Part shown: piece by piece, positions 35,776-47,410 of the stretch
Layout: the number at the start of each line of letters is the position of its first letter
Position numbering within the stretch: the stretch's first letter is position 1
DNA from: Monodelphis domestica
Lineage: Eukaryota; Chordata; Mammalia; Didelphimorphia; Didelphidae
DNA length: 64,000 nucleotides
Reading direction: 5' to 3'
NCBI RefSeq assembly: GCF_027887165.1
Contig: NC_077233.1
Coordinates: 183,209,114-183,273,113 of the forward strand
Translations under genes and position numbers: made by a program
Notes under the pieces: model-generated
What the model was told of the DNA's origin: nothing
Database searches by the model: none
The model's input: only the letters and a program-made list of their open reading frames with translations

Positions 35776-35779
35776 TCAT

Positions 35780-38355
35780 AGACTTATGAATGTTAAAAAT
35801 TTTACTCCACATTGAGGAATCTTCCAATTCCCTACTTGAAATAATTCCCTACCAGATAGTGAGAACTCTACTTGAATGTGAAAACTCCTTGCTATGGGAG
35901 GATCTCTACCCCATCCCTACTTGGGACTGCTTTACAGGAGAAAACTCCTTGCTATGGGGCGACCTCACGAAGTTGGTGAGAAACCCTCAAAAGACTTCTG
36001 TGAAATCTCTTTCCTTTATCTCTTTGTTTTATTACTTGCCTATTAGTCAGTTTTGTTTTCTTTTTTAACTTGACTTCAAATTTATAGCTGCAAGAACCGG
36101 TGAGTAATTGATTCTCCTTAAATTAAGCCTTTTTAGATCTTAGCAACAGGGCCCTAAGATCCTGGCTAGCAATTGCCTAAATTAGGATTAGAAAAACCTG
36201 GGAAAACTTTTTGGCCTTGTCCTGCTTCCCACGTTTTTACTTAAGAAATATGGAGTCACAGACAGTTCAGAACTTAGTTAACAACTGGAGTTTCAGTAAA
36301 TACTTTGTTCTTTTCTTAGTACAAACATTGGTCTGCAGCTTACTTAGCAGCTGGCTCATCAGCCCCATGACCAATCTTATAAATACAGAATTCCTTGTCT
36401 CTCTGAAAGGGCTCATTCCATGGAACTTATGGCAAAATCTAATTGACATACTACTTTCCCTTGAGTTTTTGATTATTGTATTTTAATATTGTATTTCCTT
36501 GAAGAACTCACTTCTCAGTCAAACCAACCAATTGCTCCCTCTCATATTCAACAAATTGAAGAACTAAATACTCGACAGGAGCTTATAGAGGAAGGTCAGG
36601 GAGAGATTGTAACTTTTATAAGAAGCATTAACAGAGAGTTAAGAACATTATCAGAATCTCTGTCCCACCCTGCTCTGGACACAGCTCCTCCCGCCAACTC
36701 GGCCTTAGAACCCCCTGCTTCTAACCAACCTACCTCTCCCCCTGCCCCCTTGGCCTCAGAAAACTCTAATTCTAATCAACCCACTCTTGAGTACACACCC
36801 CACCCACACTTCCGACCCAACACAATCAACTCTAAGTTCACATCCTATCCATACTTCTGATCTTAATCCCTCTACTTCACACCTTACTGATTCCTCCAAT
36901 CCAAACACCTCTGTATCCTTTCACACTTCTTCCTTGGCTCCTCCTTCTCATCCTACACAATCTACTTTAAGTTCACATTCCAATCTAAATTCACACCCTA
37001 CCTCTGAATTTTCTGGCACTATGGGACAACAAACCCTTTCTTTTAATGTGCCCAACTCTTCTATGTCTCAGACTTATCCAATTGAAAATGGAGCAAGAAG
37101 TCTAGAAACAGGAGTACCAAATAATTTAGAAAGTTTATTTCCTTTAAGGGAAGTACCCACTTTTAATAAAAATGGAAACTTGATATCTGTAAGACATCAT
37201 ACACCTTTTACCCCCTGAGGATTAAAAAAAAATTGAAGGAAGATATGCCATCATTTGAGGATGAACCAATATTATAAAAAAATTAGAGAACATATTCAGA
37301 ACTTTTGACCCCACTTGGTTGGATGTTGAGAATATATTAGAAGAATTATTAACAAAGAGAGAGAAAAATAAAATCATCTCTCTGGCTAATCAAAAGCGAG
37401 GTAGAAGAGGACATTATTGGCCAACTGAAGATCCACATTGGAACCCCAATGTTGAACTAGATTACACAAAACTAAACCAGGCCAGAGAAGCATTATTGAC
37501 AGCCATGAGAGCTTGCTCTGATAGACCTGAAAAATGGTCAAAATTTGAAAAACCCTGACAACATAATGATGAAACACCCTCCCAGTTTATGGACAGACTT
37601 ATTGACGTGGGGAATACATATATGGACCTTGATTTATCCAGAGAAAGAGATATTAGATCTAAAAGGTAAAAACTTACTCAGAGGTTTTCTCTTAATGAAA
37701 TTAGTTGACACAGCAGCATTTTTTTTCTGACTTACTAAAGAGATTAATCTACTCAGCTGTGAATTCAAAATGGGTTGTCTTTTGGAAAACATCTGCAGTG
37801 ATTGGTAGATGGAAGAACTTAGGGGAGGTGACATAGGAGATTTTGCCCTTAAAAATAACAGCTCAGAGAAGAGCTGGAAGTCATTCTGAAACATTCAGAT
37901 TGAGGAAGGACTGATTCTGAAACATTCAGATGGAGGAGGGAACTGGTGAAAGCAGCTGAGATGATGCTGGCCTGGTGTCACTAGAATCCTTGCTTAGGCA
38001 GACCTTGTGGTGAGTGTTAAAAGACTGACTGACTGATCTCTCTCTCTTAAGACTCAGGTCTAGGCCATGTTGGCTTAAGGCCCTTCATACTTATTTCCTT
38101 TTTTCTCTCTTTTCTTTAATTCCACATTTGTATTAATTAAAATCTCTATAAAACCCAGTTGACTTGAGTATTTGAATAATTGGGAATATTTCCCTGGCGA
38201 CCACCTTATATTTGATTTAAAAACCATGTAGTGAAACATATTTTCTGTGGTCAAATTTACTCACCCTCTCTTATATCTATCACAATTTATATCTTCCACT
38301 ATTTTAATCACTACAATTTAAGACCTTCATTATTTTAAATCTCACACTGGGAGCC
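35780..38355 (+). mobile_element. Fossil endogenous retrovirus, class I (gammaretrovirus-like), 5' part and LTR-like ends
   Basis: Parts in order: an LTR/leader-like stretch (about 35780-36480) with a duplicated block aaaactccttgctatggg; a gag-like region (about 36486-37730), made of a proline/serine-rich section and then a capsid-like section beginning FPLRE and containing TWLDVENILEELLTKRE; and an LTR-like segment (about 37745-38355) with short tandem repeats, a TATA-type tataaaa and a long pyrimidine tract. No pol or env is recognisable. The element is broken and old. The class assignment comes from the gag layout; the limits are approximate. Confidence 0.65.
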
Positions 38356-38374
38356 ATTCTATGTAACAAAGAGT

Positions 38375-38592
38375 ATTTTTTATTTTTTTTTTTATTTTTA
38401 AACCCTTACCTTCCATCTTGGAGTCAATACTGTGTATTGGCTCCAAGGCAGAAGAGTGGTAAGGGCCAGGCAATGGTGGTTAAGTGACTTGCCCAGGGTC
38501 ACACAGCTGGGAAGTGTCTGAGGCCAGATTTTAACTTAGGACCTCCTGTCTCTAGGCCTGGCTCTCAATCCACTGAGCTACCCAGCTGCCCC
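38375..38592 (-). mobile_element. tRNA-like marsupial SINE, young copy
   Basis: 'aaacccttaccttccatcttggag' to 'gagctacccagctgcccc'. Flanks are similar (caaagagt / caaagaaagt), suggesting a short duplication. Confidence 0.88.
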
Positions 38593-38859
38593 AAAGAAAG
38601 TCTGAAAATATGCAATGTATAACATCTGTGAACTGCACACCTCCTCGAAGAGATGAATTGGGGGAAGGGGGCATGTTCTCATAACTCTGTAAATTCTGTT
38701 GAATTTTTAGAATTTTGTTATATTTACCTTTTTTTGGTATAGTTCTTTTTATTTACATTGTTTTAGTTAGTTTGTATATTGTTTTCTTGTCTCCTTTCAT
38801 ATAAATCTTTCTATTCATCACATACAAAATTTCTTGCAGCACAGTAATGTACTGTTATA

Positions 38860-40700
38860 GTTGTAGAAATGAATTTAATCCTGCCACTTTCCTGGCAAAA
38901 TTCCCATTTTTAGAAGAGGCTTTAGACTGACCAGTCACAGGCCTAACCTAAAGACCAAAGTCTTGCTTTGACCTGCTTCCTATAATTGCTTAAATTATGG
39001 CTCTGTGTTTCTGGACTTAGTTCAGAATTCAGTTGGTCTGAAATGGGTTAAGTTTAGAAATCTAGCTCTCCTGCTAACTATTTATCTTTTCCTGTATAAG
39101 AAAAGTTTGCTGACCTGGGAGGATTGTGAGAAAGAAAGAAAGGGAGGACCTGACATCTTTGGCCACTAAGCTATCTTTCAAGGATGTTTTGCTGTCTAAA
39201 AGTGTAGGCTGCTATCTGGCACTTGGATTCTAATAACTGAACTCTTCTTAGGAAAAAGAGAGGGAACATTGCCAGCCCCAGTCACCAAACTTCCAACCAA
39301 TCATATTGTTTCTTGTACTTCAACTCTGTAACCAGTTCTTTTGTATTTAATTCCATGATGTCTTTCACCCTGCTCTTGGCTTTGTGTGGTTCCTTCTCTC
39401 TCTTACCCCTTGGCAATTTTTACTTTAAAAGCCCCTGTGCTATAAAGTCATTGGGCATTCTGATACTATAGTACCTGTGGTGTCCTGATGAGTGTACCTA
39501 GTCTTGTCTTAATTTATAGACTAACTTATCCTTTGGTTTATCCTGTATCATTGGTTGACAGTAATGGTGTGTTATGAGTGGGATTTATCAAGGGGAAGGA
39601 CCTTTCTCAAACCTTGAGAGGTGGATCCAGGCCCCAGTACAAGCAATGTCCATCTGCTCCAATGGATTAGCAAGTGGACTTCTTTCCCTGCATAAATCAG
39701 AACTGTTTCTTTTGGTTAAGCTGCCTCTTTAATTGGACCTCTTTTATTACCCAACTCATTCTGAGTTGGGGTTGGTCTCTTTATTACCCAAGGTTGGTCT
39801 CTACCCAGGACTGGTTTCTGTATTACCTGGGATTTATCTGTGTTATTTACCTACCTTCTCTGAATTGGGGTTGGTTTCTGTATTACCCAGAATTGGTTTC
39901 TCTTTAATTTCCCAGGGTTTGGTTTCTGGTCCAGTGTAACCCAACTCCTCTGGTTATTTGTCTGGTCATGATCCTGCAGTATGGTCAGGACACATGCAAG
40001 TTTTTTGGAAATTTGGTAAAACCTTACTAAAAGTAACCACGGTCACAACTTTTGGTCAGGACAAAATTAATTATCAGAGAAATTATTTAGACAAAGAGGC
40101 TTCAAAATTTAGTTCCTAGAATGGGACACCTTTTAAAACTGGCTCCTTGAAAGCTGCAGCCTATTGTCTCTCTTTGCTTGTTGTTTGTTTTTGTGTGTAA
40201 GTTAGCTTGGCCTCTAGAGAAAGCCAGGGAATTTTCTCATTGGAGCTTAAAATTTTCTCCAAACAGAAGAGGTAGTAAATCAGACAAGCAGGTAAAAAAG
40301 CTTGGAAGGCTGGTGCCTGTTGATTTGTCTGTGTATCTACAACTGTTCCTGTGTATGGCTTGTGCCATTTTATTCATTCATTCATTTATTTGTTTGTTTA
40401 TTTGTTTATTTTTAAAAACCCTTACCTTCCCTCTTGGAGTCAATACTGTGTATTGGCTCCAAGGCAGAAGAATGGTAAGGGCTAGACAATGGGGGTTAAG
40501 TGACTTGCCCAGGATCACACAGCTGGGAAGTGTCTGAGGTCAGATTTGAACCTAGGACCTCCCATCTCTAGGTCTGACTCTCAATCCACTGAGCTACCCA
40601 GCTTCCCCCGTCTTGTGCCATTTTAATAAAGATTGCTTTTAGAGAATTATGCACACCAAACTAAAATCTAGATGGAAAATGTCTGTGTCTTGTGACTTAC
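38860..40700 (+). mobile_element. Fossil LTR and retroviral leader (class I-like), with a SINE inserted
   Basis: An LTR-like stretch of about 38860-39560 has a CCAAT-type 'aaccaatcatattg', a downstream TATA-like 'tatttaa', 'aaaagcccctgtgc' and an end near 'ggttgaca'. After it comes a leader-like region with tandem 'ggttggtttctgtattaccc' repeats (39740-39930). No intact viral gene is visible. A SINE splits the leader at 40373-40611. Broken and old; class from layout only. Confidence 0.5.
40373..40611 (-). mobile_element. tRNA-like marsupial SINE inserted in a retroviral leader
   Basis: A TTCA/TTTG-rich lead (attcattcattcatttatttg) precedes 'aaacccttaccttccctcttggag'. The copy ends 'gagctacccagcttccccc'. 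A 14-base duplication cttgtgccatttta lies at 40359-40372 and 40612-40625. Confidence 0.92.
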
Positions 40701-40839
40701 ATTTTTAAGCTTTCAGAACCACTCTCTCTGCCTCTTCTTGCATTCCTGAACACTGGTGATGCCTTGGGAGAAAGGGGAAGAAATAGATAAGAGGTAAAGG
40801 AATTTACCTCATTGTAAAGACTAAATGACTAATTTAGCC

Positions 40840-41255
40840 ATTCCTCAATTGATGGACATATACTTTATTTCCAATTATTAGTTATCACAAAGAGTGTTCC
40901 TATAAGCATTTTGGAGTATAAGGGGGTTTCTTGTTAATTTTCTTGGAGTGAGTATAGACATTTTAATCACTTTATTTGCAGTATTCCAAATTGCTTTCCA
41001 AAATGGCTACATGATTCATATATTTATAGAATAGATAGGTTCATATATATTCCATTAATGGAATAATGTGTTAGTATGTTTATCATTCCATAACTCCTTC
41101 AACATTGACTATTGCCATTTTTGCCAATTTCCAGCATGTGAGGTGAAACTCGAGGGTTGTTTTAATTTGCATTTTTTCAGAGTTGTGAACACTTTACAAT
41201 TCTTTGAGAACTGTTTGTTCATAACCTTTGACCTCCTATCTATTGAGGAATAGTT
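40840..41255 (-). mobile_element. L1 3'-region fragment
   Basis: 'ccattcctcaattgatggacatatac', 'attccaaattgctttccaaaatgg', 'gggttgttttaatttgcattttttc' and 'cataacctttgacctcc' are reverse L1 3' UTR blocks. Confidence 0.7.
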
Positions 41256-41639
41256 CTTAGTCATTTATTGTTACCATGTCCTTGATTATTCAGCCTACCA
41301 CTGTTCTAGTCCCTCCTCTGGCTGCCTTTTTTCCCTCATTTTCCTTAGTCTTCCTAGATCCATGATTTCTCACTCCACTCAGATCCCAGGATTTTCAACT
41401 CCCTCCCTCCTGAGGTATATGTAGACTTTTTAAGCACCAAATCTCCAAGTTTAGCTTAAGGGCAAGGTCTCTGTCTCCCTTCATAGACTCTCTTTCTTCA
41501 TCCATAGGATCAATAAAACAAAATTCCTTCCTATTCCTCTTCTGGCCTCTGATCCTTTTTTTAAAGATCTTTTCCTCTTGTGTCACCTCCCCTAAATTTC
41601 ATGTCTACCAGTCTCAGCAGATGCTTTTCTCCAGGACTG

Positions 41640-41800
41640 CCCACTCTTTAGTTCACACCTTCTTTGGTTTAGATTAGACCTTTTTTGGTTACTTAACACC
41701 TTTTTTCGTTAGTTCACCTTTTGTAGTTAATTAACACCTTTTTTTTTTGTTAGTTCACCTTTTGTAGTTACTTAATACCTTTTTGTAGTTAAAATGGGTA
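41640..41800 (+). repeat. Approximately 20-base tandem repeat
   Basis: Repeats of the form 'ttagttcaccttttgtag' / 'ttaattaacacctttttt', about six degenerate copies. It sits in a stretch (41270-42000) that may be an LTR remnant. Confidence 0.75.
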
Positions 41801-41860
41801 GATATACTTCAAATACTGAGTTATCACCTTTGGGGGATTAAAATCTAAAAATAGATTGTG

Positions 41861-41990
41861 GGTTACAATTCAATCTTCCCAATTAAGGAAGAGCTAAGTA
41901 CCTTCATTGTTAAAATCAGGGGATTACAATTTAATCTTCACAATAAAGGAAGAGCTAAGTATCTTCATTGTTACAATCAGGAGATAACTA
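41861..41990 (+). repeat. 61-base tandem duplication
   Basis: 'ttacaattcaatcttccc...gaagagctaagtaccttcattgtt' at 41861 recurs at 41922 with a few changes, and the start of a third, degenerate copy follows. It gives an open frame a repetitive N-terminal half, but no protein family is recognised. Confidence 0.85.
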
Positions 41991-41999
41991 AATCCAATC

Positions 42000-44000
42000 T
42001 TCACACTACACATCTTATCTTCCAGATCAATATTTTCACTTGCATAATGATCATATGTTCTTTTAATGTTGTTGTTTTTTATTTCTCTTCTTCTAAGTTG
42101 TCTTTCACTTCTCTATGTTTGCATTTTCAATCTGTCGTTCTCATTTTTGTTTCTTTGGTAAGAATTACTAGTGTAGATTCTAGTTTTTCTATTTTGCTTG
42201 TTATTTTTACAGAACAGGCCATCAGTTCTGCTCTAATAATTCTCATTTCTCTTTTAAATCACCCAGGAACAATGTGTTCTAGTCCCATTTTTCCTTTCTT
42301 TTCACAGGGTGCTCTATCTTATCAAGGACTGGATCATTTTCCTTTTGTTTTATAGTGTTCATCAATGTCCAAATTAATTTACCAAGTCTGGGGGCCATAT
42401 TTCCTTCTATTTGTTATAGGAGACATATCTTCTCTGAGTTCATATGTTAAGTAACTACTGCCAAAAATATCCTTACCACAACATAGAAATTATAGAGATA
42501 AAAACTTAGGTTTTATTATTGTGCTCAAGCATAGGTTCAGTCCTTAGAGATAATCCAAATCATCACTACGGTCTGACAAGGCTTCTTATAGGAAATTACA
42601 TTCTAGTGACAGAGAAAGAATTCATTTATATATTGTAATCTTGTCCATTCTTCTTGGATCATAAAAGTCAAAGAAAAGATAGCTCCACAACTCCTACTTC
42701 CTTCAGTGTCATAAAAGTTAAACATATTTAGTTAAACACAGTCATAATCTCTTATATCCCGTAAAGAAACAAACCTGGTCAAACAGCCTATAGTTAAAGT
42801 AAGTCAGGTTATAGTTTAAACCACATTGAAAGGACTCACTAATAGCTTCATTGAGGGGGAGAGATTTTACATGCCATCAGGATAAGCAAGAAGACTTGAG
42901 TACTAGGGAAACCCTCAACCTGTTAGTCAGGGGAACAAACAAATAACTAAAGCACTTTGACTTTTATCTGAGAAATGTCAAGTCTTATTTCTTGAGTCAA
43001 ATTTTGGTCAGGTAAGAGCATTATCATGATAAACTTAGTTGACCAAAATTTGCAAGAGGAATGACTCAGGTGGGAATAATAAAAGGAAATTTAAAAATCC
43101 CTAATGTTTTTCCTGTAGATTTATATGCTTATGCTCAAGGCTTTTGAATTTTCTTTTTTCTGAGATCTTTAGTAATTTCAGCCCTACCCCCTTCCCCTAA
43201 TTTTTTGCAATTCACTTTCTGACTTTGTACCCTTTGTTGATGGTTTCCTTGGGGCCTGGATCTCAAAGAATCTCAGCTTCCTACCATGCTGGACAACTCA
43301 CTGTTCACCAATTTAGTTCACCAACTAAGGCCTCTATCCCAAGTGACTTTTATGTGTTTAGAACTGGCTTCAGCTAAATAATATGCTCTTCTACACAGAC
43401 TTTCACACAGGCTTAATGGCATACTTCAGACACCTCTCCCCTCCCCCCCCAAATAAATGATCCTATCCCGATTTAGTACCTGAGTTCTCTGGCCCATCAC
43501 AGTGCAGTCTTCTTGCACTGATGTTGTCCCAGGTTGTTTATGGCAGCAGTGGTAGCAGCGGTATTTTCCTGGTGCCACAGAGTTATTTGCCCCCTGTAGC
43601 AAGTTCAGAACTATTTACCCTGGCATGGGCAGTTCAGGTAGTATTAGGTCTCTGACTGACTTCCATAGTCTAAAGATATAGAAAGGAGGAGGGGATACGG
43701 GTGTCGTGAGGGGAGTTTTGTTGTAAGCCTATGTGTCCTTGGATCAGCTAGTGGTTGCAAGTAACCTGTGAAATGGGGGAGAAGTGCTGATTGTACGCAA
43801 GGTCATTGAGCTTTAATTCATGAGTTGTTTTTTGTTTTTTGTTTTTATTTTTAACATTCTTTTAAATTCCTGATGTCCTCAACCATGGAGACATTGAAAT
43901 TGCTTTATCTTTGGTGCATAATTTCTGTTGTGGAAGGGTTTGAGAAGAGATCAGAAAATATGTTTAGTCCACCATCTCATGGGAAAGAGCATTGTTTTTA
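42000..44000 (-). mobile_element. Possible L1 5' region / ORF1 remnant, reverse
   Basis: In reverse, 42130-42240 reads IRAELMACSVKITSKIEKLE, coiled-coil-like text of L1 ORF1 style. The block 43200-43990 resembles an L1 5' UTR ending near 'ccaccatctcatggg'. I cannot verify either assignment. Otherwise no gene is seen in these 2 kb. Confidence 0.3.
42993..43068. promoter_or_regulatory. Palindrome with two AP-1-type sites
   Basis: TGAGTCA at 42993-42999 and TGACTCA at 43062-43068 are consensus AP-1 sites. Inside them, aaattttggtca (42999-43010) and tgaccaaaattt (43040-43051) are perfect 12-base inverted arms around a 29-base loop. Function is inference. Confidence 0.5.
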
Positions 44001-44159
44001 AAAAGATAGAATAAAATGCATAGGATTACAGAGGAAACCAATTATATTGAAAAATGGTTGTTGGAGTATTAAAAAACAAAACAAATCCATATGACCAAAA
44101 GTTATGAACCTCTGATGTACAAAGCAATGAGCTGAGTTTTGGAGGGAAGGATTCTAAGT

Positions 44160-44315
44160 GGCAAAGGTGAGTCGAAAAGACCTGGATTAAAATTTGGCCT
44201 TAAACACTTTCTAACTGTGTGACCCTGGGCAAGTCATTTAACCCTAGTTGTATAGCCCTTGCCTTTCTGTCTTAAAGTTGTTACTAAGACAGAAAGTAAA
44301 AGTAAAAAAAAAAAG
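44160..44315 (+). mobile_element. tRNA-like marsupial SINE, old copy
   Basis: 'gacctggattaaaatttggcc...ctgtgtgaccctgggcaagtc...aagacagaaagtaaaagtaaaaaa'. Confidence 0.7.
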
Positions 44316-44329
44316 ATATTATGGCTGAA

Positions 44330-44735
44330 TACCCTTTTTTGCCTGTGCTGTTGGGCTGATTGGTCTCTTTGCCTCACTCCACTTTATCCTGCTCTCTCAC
44401 CTGGCTAATTGATCTACCTAAAGACAAGTTTCACCATATCACTTCCTAGAACCCTCTCGCTCTGTATCTCTGTCTCTTAGGTTCCCTGATTTCTTTTGAG
44501 TCTCATCCAAAATTCCACCTTCTATAAGAAGCCTTTCCAGATTATCTAAAATAATCCCGTAATTATCTTGTTTGCATATAATTGCTGTCAAGTTGTTTCC
44601 CAATAGACTGAGCTCCTTGAGAGGAGTGGTTGTCTTTTGCGTCTTTGTATTTTCAGTGTTTAGTTAGTAGATCCTTAGTATATCCTTAATAAATATAGTA
44701 GATCTATAATAAATGCTAGTAGACTGCTAGTTGAC
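44330..44735 (+). mobile_element. L2 3'-end fragment
   Basis: 'cctggctaattgatctacctaaagac...', 'gactgagctccttgagaggagtgg', 'gtctttgtattttcagtgtttag', ending in repeated 'ataaatgctagtagac'. Confidence 0.65.
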
Positions 44736-44863
44736 CTACATCGTAGAGAGCTTATGGTTTGAAGACAATAGAGAAACATTGGTATTTGTGCAGGAGAGGA
44801 ATAAAACTTTAAGAATTTTTTTTTTAAGAAAAAAAGTACTTTAAGAAATTCACTGAATTTATT

Positions 44864-45056
44864 TTTTAAGAACTCTTACCTTCTGTCTTAGAATCAGTAT
44901 CATTTTCAAGGTAGAAGAGAGGTATGGGCTAGGCAGTTAGGGTTAAATGACTTGCCCAGGGTCACACAGCTAGGAAGCATCTGAAACCAGATTTAAACCC
45001 TAGGATTTTCTGTCTCCAGGCTTGGCATTTTATACACTTAGCCACTTAGTTGCCCA
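44864..45056 (-). mobile_element. tRNA-like marsupial SINE
   Basis: 'aactcttaccttctgtcttag' to 'agccacttagttgcccat'. Flanks taagaaatt / taagaaatg suggest a duplication of about 8 bases. Confidence 0.8.
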
Positions 45057-45059
45057 TAA

Positions 45060-45950
45060 GAAATGTATTTTAGCATGTATGTGTGTTATTATAGTCTAAT
45101 ATGATAAAATATTATATGCTGGTATTTGGTGAAATTGAATTTGTACTATTTTCTCATTTAATGACTTAAATTTGTAAAACCTAAAGGAAAATATTCCTTA
45201 TTTGAAAATCACTGTTGTATATATAAGCATATATATTATGTTTAACTTTGTGCTTTGGAATTAGATATGAGTGAATGCCTCTCCATTCATAGAAAAAACC
45301 AGAAGGCCTTTGAACTGAAGGAGCAGTTTGATTGATAGAGGAAAGCACTTGCCTGTTGATCTGCACCACAATTGCTCTTAAGATGAAGGACCAAACAACT
45401 TTTTAAAACTTTCTCTAGTATTTTTGTTGTTTTCTTTATTGAGGCTGCTTTTAAATTAGAATTTTTAATTGACTAAAATCCAGCGTGTATTTTTGTGATT
45501 TTTTGCATTTGAAATTTATTCTTAATACTGAATCTTCCAGACTTAGAGAAATGGCCAGAGTTTGCTTTGATATATTCAACATGATTAATTTTTATTCCTT
45601 TCTTAAACAACAAGTGTCACAAATTTGGACACACTTCAAGTTTTGTAGTCTCACTATAAAAGTGTGGGTAAGCCAAAATGCTGGATTGTTATGTTTTCTG
45701 ATATTGAAATAGATAACAATTTATGTTACGAGTGGAGCCAAAAGCACCTGGCTTCAAGGAGTTAATTTTTAGCTTGTATTGATTTTAGATAATGAAATTA
45801 GTTGTGTTTTTAATGGGGGGAAAATCTTCTCCCAGATTTCATGTCATTTTAACAGAGTAAAACCTAATGGTAGGTATCATATCTCTCCAAAAATATCCCT
45901 TTTTCCCCTCCATTCATTCAACTAGAGATAGATATAAAATGCTTCTTATG
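45060..45950. other. Intron 1, nothing recognised
   Basis: AT-rich; a 75-codon open frame at 45485-45712 has no family likeness. Confidence 0.5.
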
Positions 45951-45966
45951 GGTGCTATTTTTTTTT

Positions 45967-46311
45967 ATTTAAACCCTTATCTTCTGTCTTGGAGTCAATA
46001 CTGTGTATTGGCTCCAAGGCAGAAGAGAGGTATGGGCTAGGCAATGGGGGTCAAGTGACTTGCCCAGGGTCACACAGCTGGGAAGTGTCTGAGGCCAGAT
46101 TTGAACCTAGTACTTCCCGTCTCTAGGTCTGACTCTCAATCCACTGAGCCACCCACAGTTGCCCCCTTGCTTTAACTCTTAACAGAGGTGTATACACACA
46201 CATATGTAGGGTTAGGTCACACAGCTAGGAAATGACTGAGGCCACATTTGAACCCAGGACCTCCTGTCTCTAGGCCTAGCTCTCAATCCACTGAGCTACC
46301 CAGCTGCCCCC
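45967..46311 (-). mobile_element. Compound SINE: one full and one partial copy between one pair of duplications
   Basis: A complete reverse SINE ('aaacccttatcttctgtcttgg' to 'gccacccacagttgcccc') is followed by about 40 bases containing a short ACACAC run. A second SINE piece then starts in mid-element ('gggttaggtcacacagctagg') and ends 'gagctacccagctgcccc'. The outer flanks ggtgctatttttttt at 45951 and 46312 match, so the compound behaves as a single insertion. Confidence 0.8.
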
Positions 46312-46957
46312 GGTGCTATTTTTTTTTTTGCAGGTTTCTGCTACCTTTGCGTGTTGAAATATCTAATATTTTAGGTTTGGTATTCTCAAAGACACTATTG
46401 AAGGATTTTTAAATAGCATAAGATAACTTGTAAGGAGTGTTTAAACTGTATGTATTTGGAATGCAATCTCTAATAAAGTGGATTACCTTTATTCCCATTG
46501 TGATACTGAGTGTCACAAAAGAAATTACCAAAAAAAAAATGTGTTGTTGTTTTTTTCCCCTAAAGGTCTGAAGTCCACAGAAATTCAAAATAGGTATTGG
46601 GAGATTTCAATAAAATAAATAAATGTCTTCTGGAAGAGAAACATGATGATTTGGCATTGGCACTTGCTACTTTAGCTGAGTTTCTTTTATTTCTGGTTCT
46701 AATTTTTATTGAACCAACTGCTTCAGAATGCAGTCATGATGTTTCTATGCATTTTCTTTTTTCAAGTTTTTTAAATAGGCTTTTATTTATTATGCTCTAA
46801 AGTATTTTCATTGCAGGATTATAATAATGGTTTTTATTACTACTTTTTCCCTGAGACTATTAACATAGAAGAGAAAATTTTAAGCATCTTATAAATACTG
46901 ATTTTTCTACTATCCCAATTTCTGATTTCCTTGAAGCTTTGTAGCTTCAGTGGTTGT

Positions 46958-47180
46958 CTTGTTGTTCATTCATCTTAATTATGTCTGACCCCATTTCGGG
47001 TTTTCTTGGCAACAATATTAAAGTAGTTTGCCATTTCCTCCTCCAACTCATCTTTTTACAAATGAGGAAACTGAGGTAAACAGGGTTGAGTGACTGGCCC
47101 AGGGTCACATATAAAGTGTCTGAGGCCAAATTTGAACTCATCTTCCTTACTCTAGGCCCACACTGCTCTATCTGCTGTGG
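46958..47180 (-). mobile_element. RTE-tailed CORE-SINE
   Basis: 'tgttgttcattcatcttaattatgtctgacc', 'tttgccatttcctcctcc', 'gaggaaactgagg', 'gactggcccagggtcac'. Confidence 0.8.
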
Positions 47181-47214
47181 TCTATATTGATCTTTTTGCT
47201 TTCTAAATTTTTGT

Positions 47215-47410
47215 AGCACCTTATTGCCTGTATACTTTGGATTATTTTCTGACCTGTTTCCTTCCTTTAATATATCTTTCTTACTCTTCCAGGAAGAATG
47301 TCAACTCCTTGGGGACAGAAATTTTATCTTCAGCTTTTTGTTAATATACTTACAAAATACTGTAATAGTAATGGACATCTAGCAGTCAATTAATACATAT
47401 TTGTGGAATT
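47215..47410 (+). mobile_element. L2 3'-end fragment
   Basis: 'cttattgcctgtatactttgg...aagaatgtcaactccttggggacag', then an eroded tail. Confidence 0.5.

Noticed and set aside
41858-42355. 165-codon + frame
   Set aside because: Begins in a 61-base tandem repeat and continues as hydrophobic low-complexity text that reads better in reverse as possible L1 ORF1 remnant.
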